DNA of 64,000 nt, taken from positions 8,913-72,912 of the forward strand of contig CAZDSU010000030.1 of the NCBI GenBank assembly GCA_964508135.1. Direction: 5' to 3'. Below, in pieces: positions 63,192 to 64,000 of this stretch. The position numbers and the translations under genes are program-made. The DNA comes from UBA6168 sp964508135. GTDB taxonomy: Bacteria; Bacteroidota; Bacteroidia; Chitinophagales; Saprospiraceae. Within the stretch, counting starts at the first letter, position 1, and each line of letters starts with the position of its first letter. The notes under the pieces are model-generated. The model saw only the letters and a list, made by a program, of their open reading frames with translations. It made no database searches and was not told the DNA's origin.

Positions 63192-63953
63192 TGAAAATAA
63201 AGACCAAACTGACGCTGGGTGTGGGGCTGCTTTTTCTGCTGATTGTTTTATTGGCGACCATCGGTGTCCGGCAGATATGGAAATTGTCGGATGAGACTAA
63301 AAGTATCTTAAAGGCCAATTATAATACGCTGGATTATGTGCGGCACATGTTCACTGCTTTGGACAATATGCAGGCTGACCAAATCGATACCGCCTCTGTT
63401 TCCACATTTAGGGAAAATTTGTTGAAACAGGCTGTAAATATTACGGAGGCTGGAGAAAAAGACGCCACGGAACGGCTGAATGTCCATTTTGAACAATTAT
63501 TGAAAACTCCTGAAAATAAAACGCTCCCGGCGGAAATAAGGAACGACTTGAACGAAATAATGCATCTCAATATAAGTGCTATCTTGCAAAAAAGTAAATC
63601 GGCAGAAACAACGGCAGACAAGGCAATAATATGGATTGGAATTACAGGTGCTTTATGCTTTATCATCGCTTTTATTTTAATGGTAAATATGCCCGGGCAA
63701 TATTGCAGACCCCATTCGTGAATTGACGGAAAACATACGCCAGATTGCAGGAAGAAAATATGACCAGCGAGTGCATTTTAAATCAGGTAGCGAGTTTGGC
63801 GATTTGGCGGAAGCATTCAACACGGTGGCCGCCAAATTGCAGGAGTACGAGAGCAGCAATTTGTCCAAAATTTTGAATGAGAAAAAGCGCATCGAAATAC
63901 TTATCAACAATATGCAGGAGCCGATAATTGGATTAGACGAAAATAGGTACTGA
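63191..63953 (+). pseudogene. Sensor histidine kinase (NtrY-like) N-terminal part, frameshifted
   Basis: ATG 63191 gives a membrane helix (LTLGVGLLFLLIVLLATIGV), a periplasmic helical part, and a second helix (AIIWIGITGALCFIIAFILM). After MPG at about 63690 the frame runs into CRPHS and stops; one base less in GGGC would give MPGNIADPIRELTENIRQ, which continues in the next frame as a HAMP domain (FGDLAEAFNTVAAKLQEYES) and a PAS start (INNMQEPIIGLDEN). The sequence ends RY and a stop at 63951-63953. This is the usual kinase partner following kdpD in Bacteroidota. The end after the PAS start is missing or lies beyond the window. Confidence 0.75.
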
Positions 63954-64000
63954 ACGATTAAGGTATGGAGTAACTTAGCGTCAAATTTTTTTCCAATGCC
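63954..64000. other. Window end after the kinase break
   Basis: The 47 bp after the kinase stop do not continue the PAS domain. They could be the end of an inserted element or another deletion joint, but the window stops here. Confidence 0.3.

Noticed and set aside
1..64000. tRNA or rRNA genes
   Set aside because: I saw no TpsiC-arm or rRNA signature words in either strand.

Overview
The window (about 54% G+C by eye, with one AT-rich patch near 52.3-54.0 kb) comes from a Bacteroidota chromosome, most likely a Saprospiraceae-type organism. The evidence is the density of type IX secretion (T9SS) cargo with C-terminal sorting domains, a gliding-motility-type C-terminal domain, a PorP/SprF protein, a hybrid two-component system (HTCS), TAnnTTTG-like promoter elements and Bacteroidota lipoboxes. 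I saw no tRNA, rRNA or CRISPR array.

Layout. 0-5.5 kb: 3' end of atpG, then a leftward block (OPT-family transporter, an unrecognised secreted protein with an HEAFGH motif, a ChbG/YdjC-type deacetylase) and a YceI lipoprotein. 5.9-9.8 kb: a small secreted protein and a type IIG restriction-methylation gene interrupted by two compensating frameshifts. 9.8-25.9 kb: mostly secreted and surface proteins (BNR-repeat T9SS cargo, beta-helix lipoprotein, fibre-like repeat protein, metzincin protease, di-haem peroxidase, SprB-repeat protein, two related secreted proteins). 26-36.3 kb: TIM-barrel isomerase-like protein, DnaQ-type exonuclease, amidase, a 1732-residue Ig-repeat T9SS protein and PorP/SprF. 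36.3-49.1 kb: leftward block with an orphan secretin-domain protein, a lipoprotein, a GlsB-type membrane protein, a discoidin-CAP protein, two tandem paralogous secreted proteins, a large HTCS and a DUF4143-type ATPase. 49.3-52 kb: GH51 arabinofuranosidase and an AraC regulator. 52-54 kb: a DUF6602-like nuclease-fold gene split by a small inverted-repeat element. 54-64 kb: isoquinoline-1-oxidoreductase-type genes (a fused remnant plus an intact pair) and a heavily damaged kdp potassium-uptake operon carrying a toxin-antitoxin pair.

The most interesting functional unit is at 40.1-47.4 kb. Three secreted-protein genes next to the HTCS each carry the same promoter module: two 17-bp direct repeats 22 bp apart, followed 11 bp later by a TAnnTTTG-like box. 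This looks like a local regulon of the HTCS. The most interesting genome-dynamics signals are the 163-bp element whose removal, with one TAA copy, restores a 475-codon frame, and three deletion fusions between 54 and 62.5 kb (iorA::iorB, kdpA::kdpB, porin::kdpD). Several families of intergenic palindromic elements and heptamer-type repeats are also present. Some single-base frameshifts fall in homopolymers and may be sequencing errors; the larger deletions and the inserted element do not look like that.
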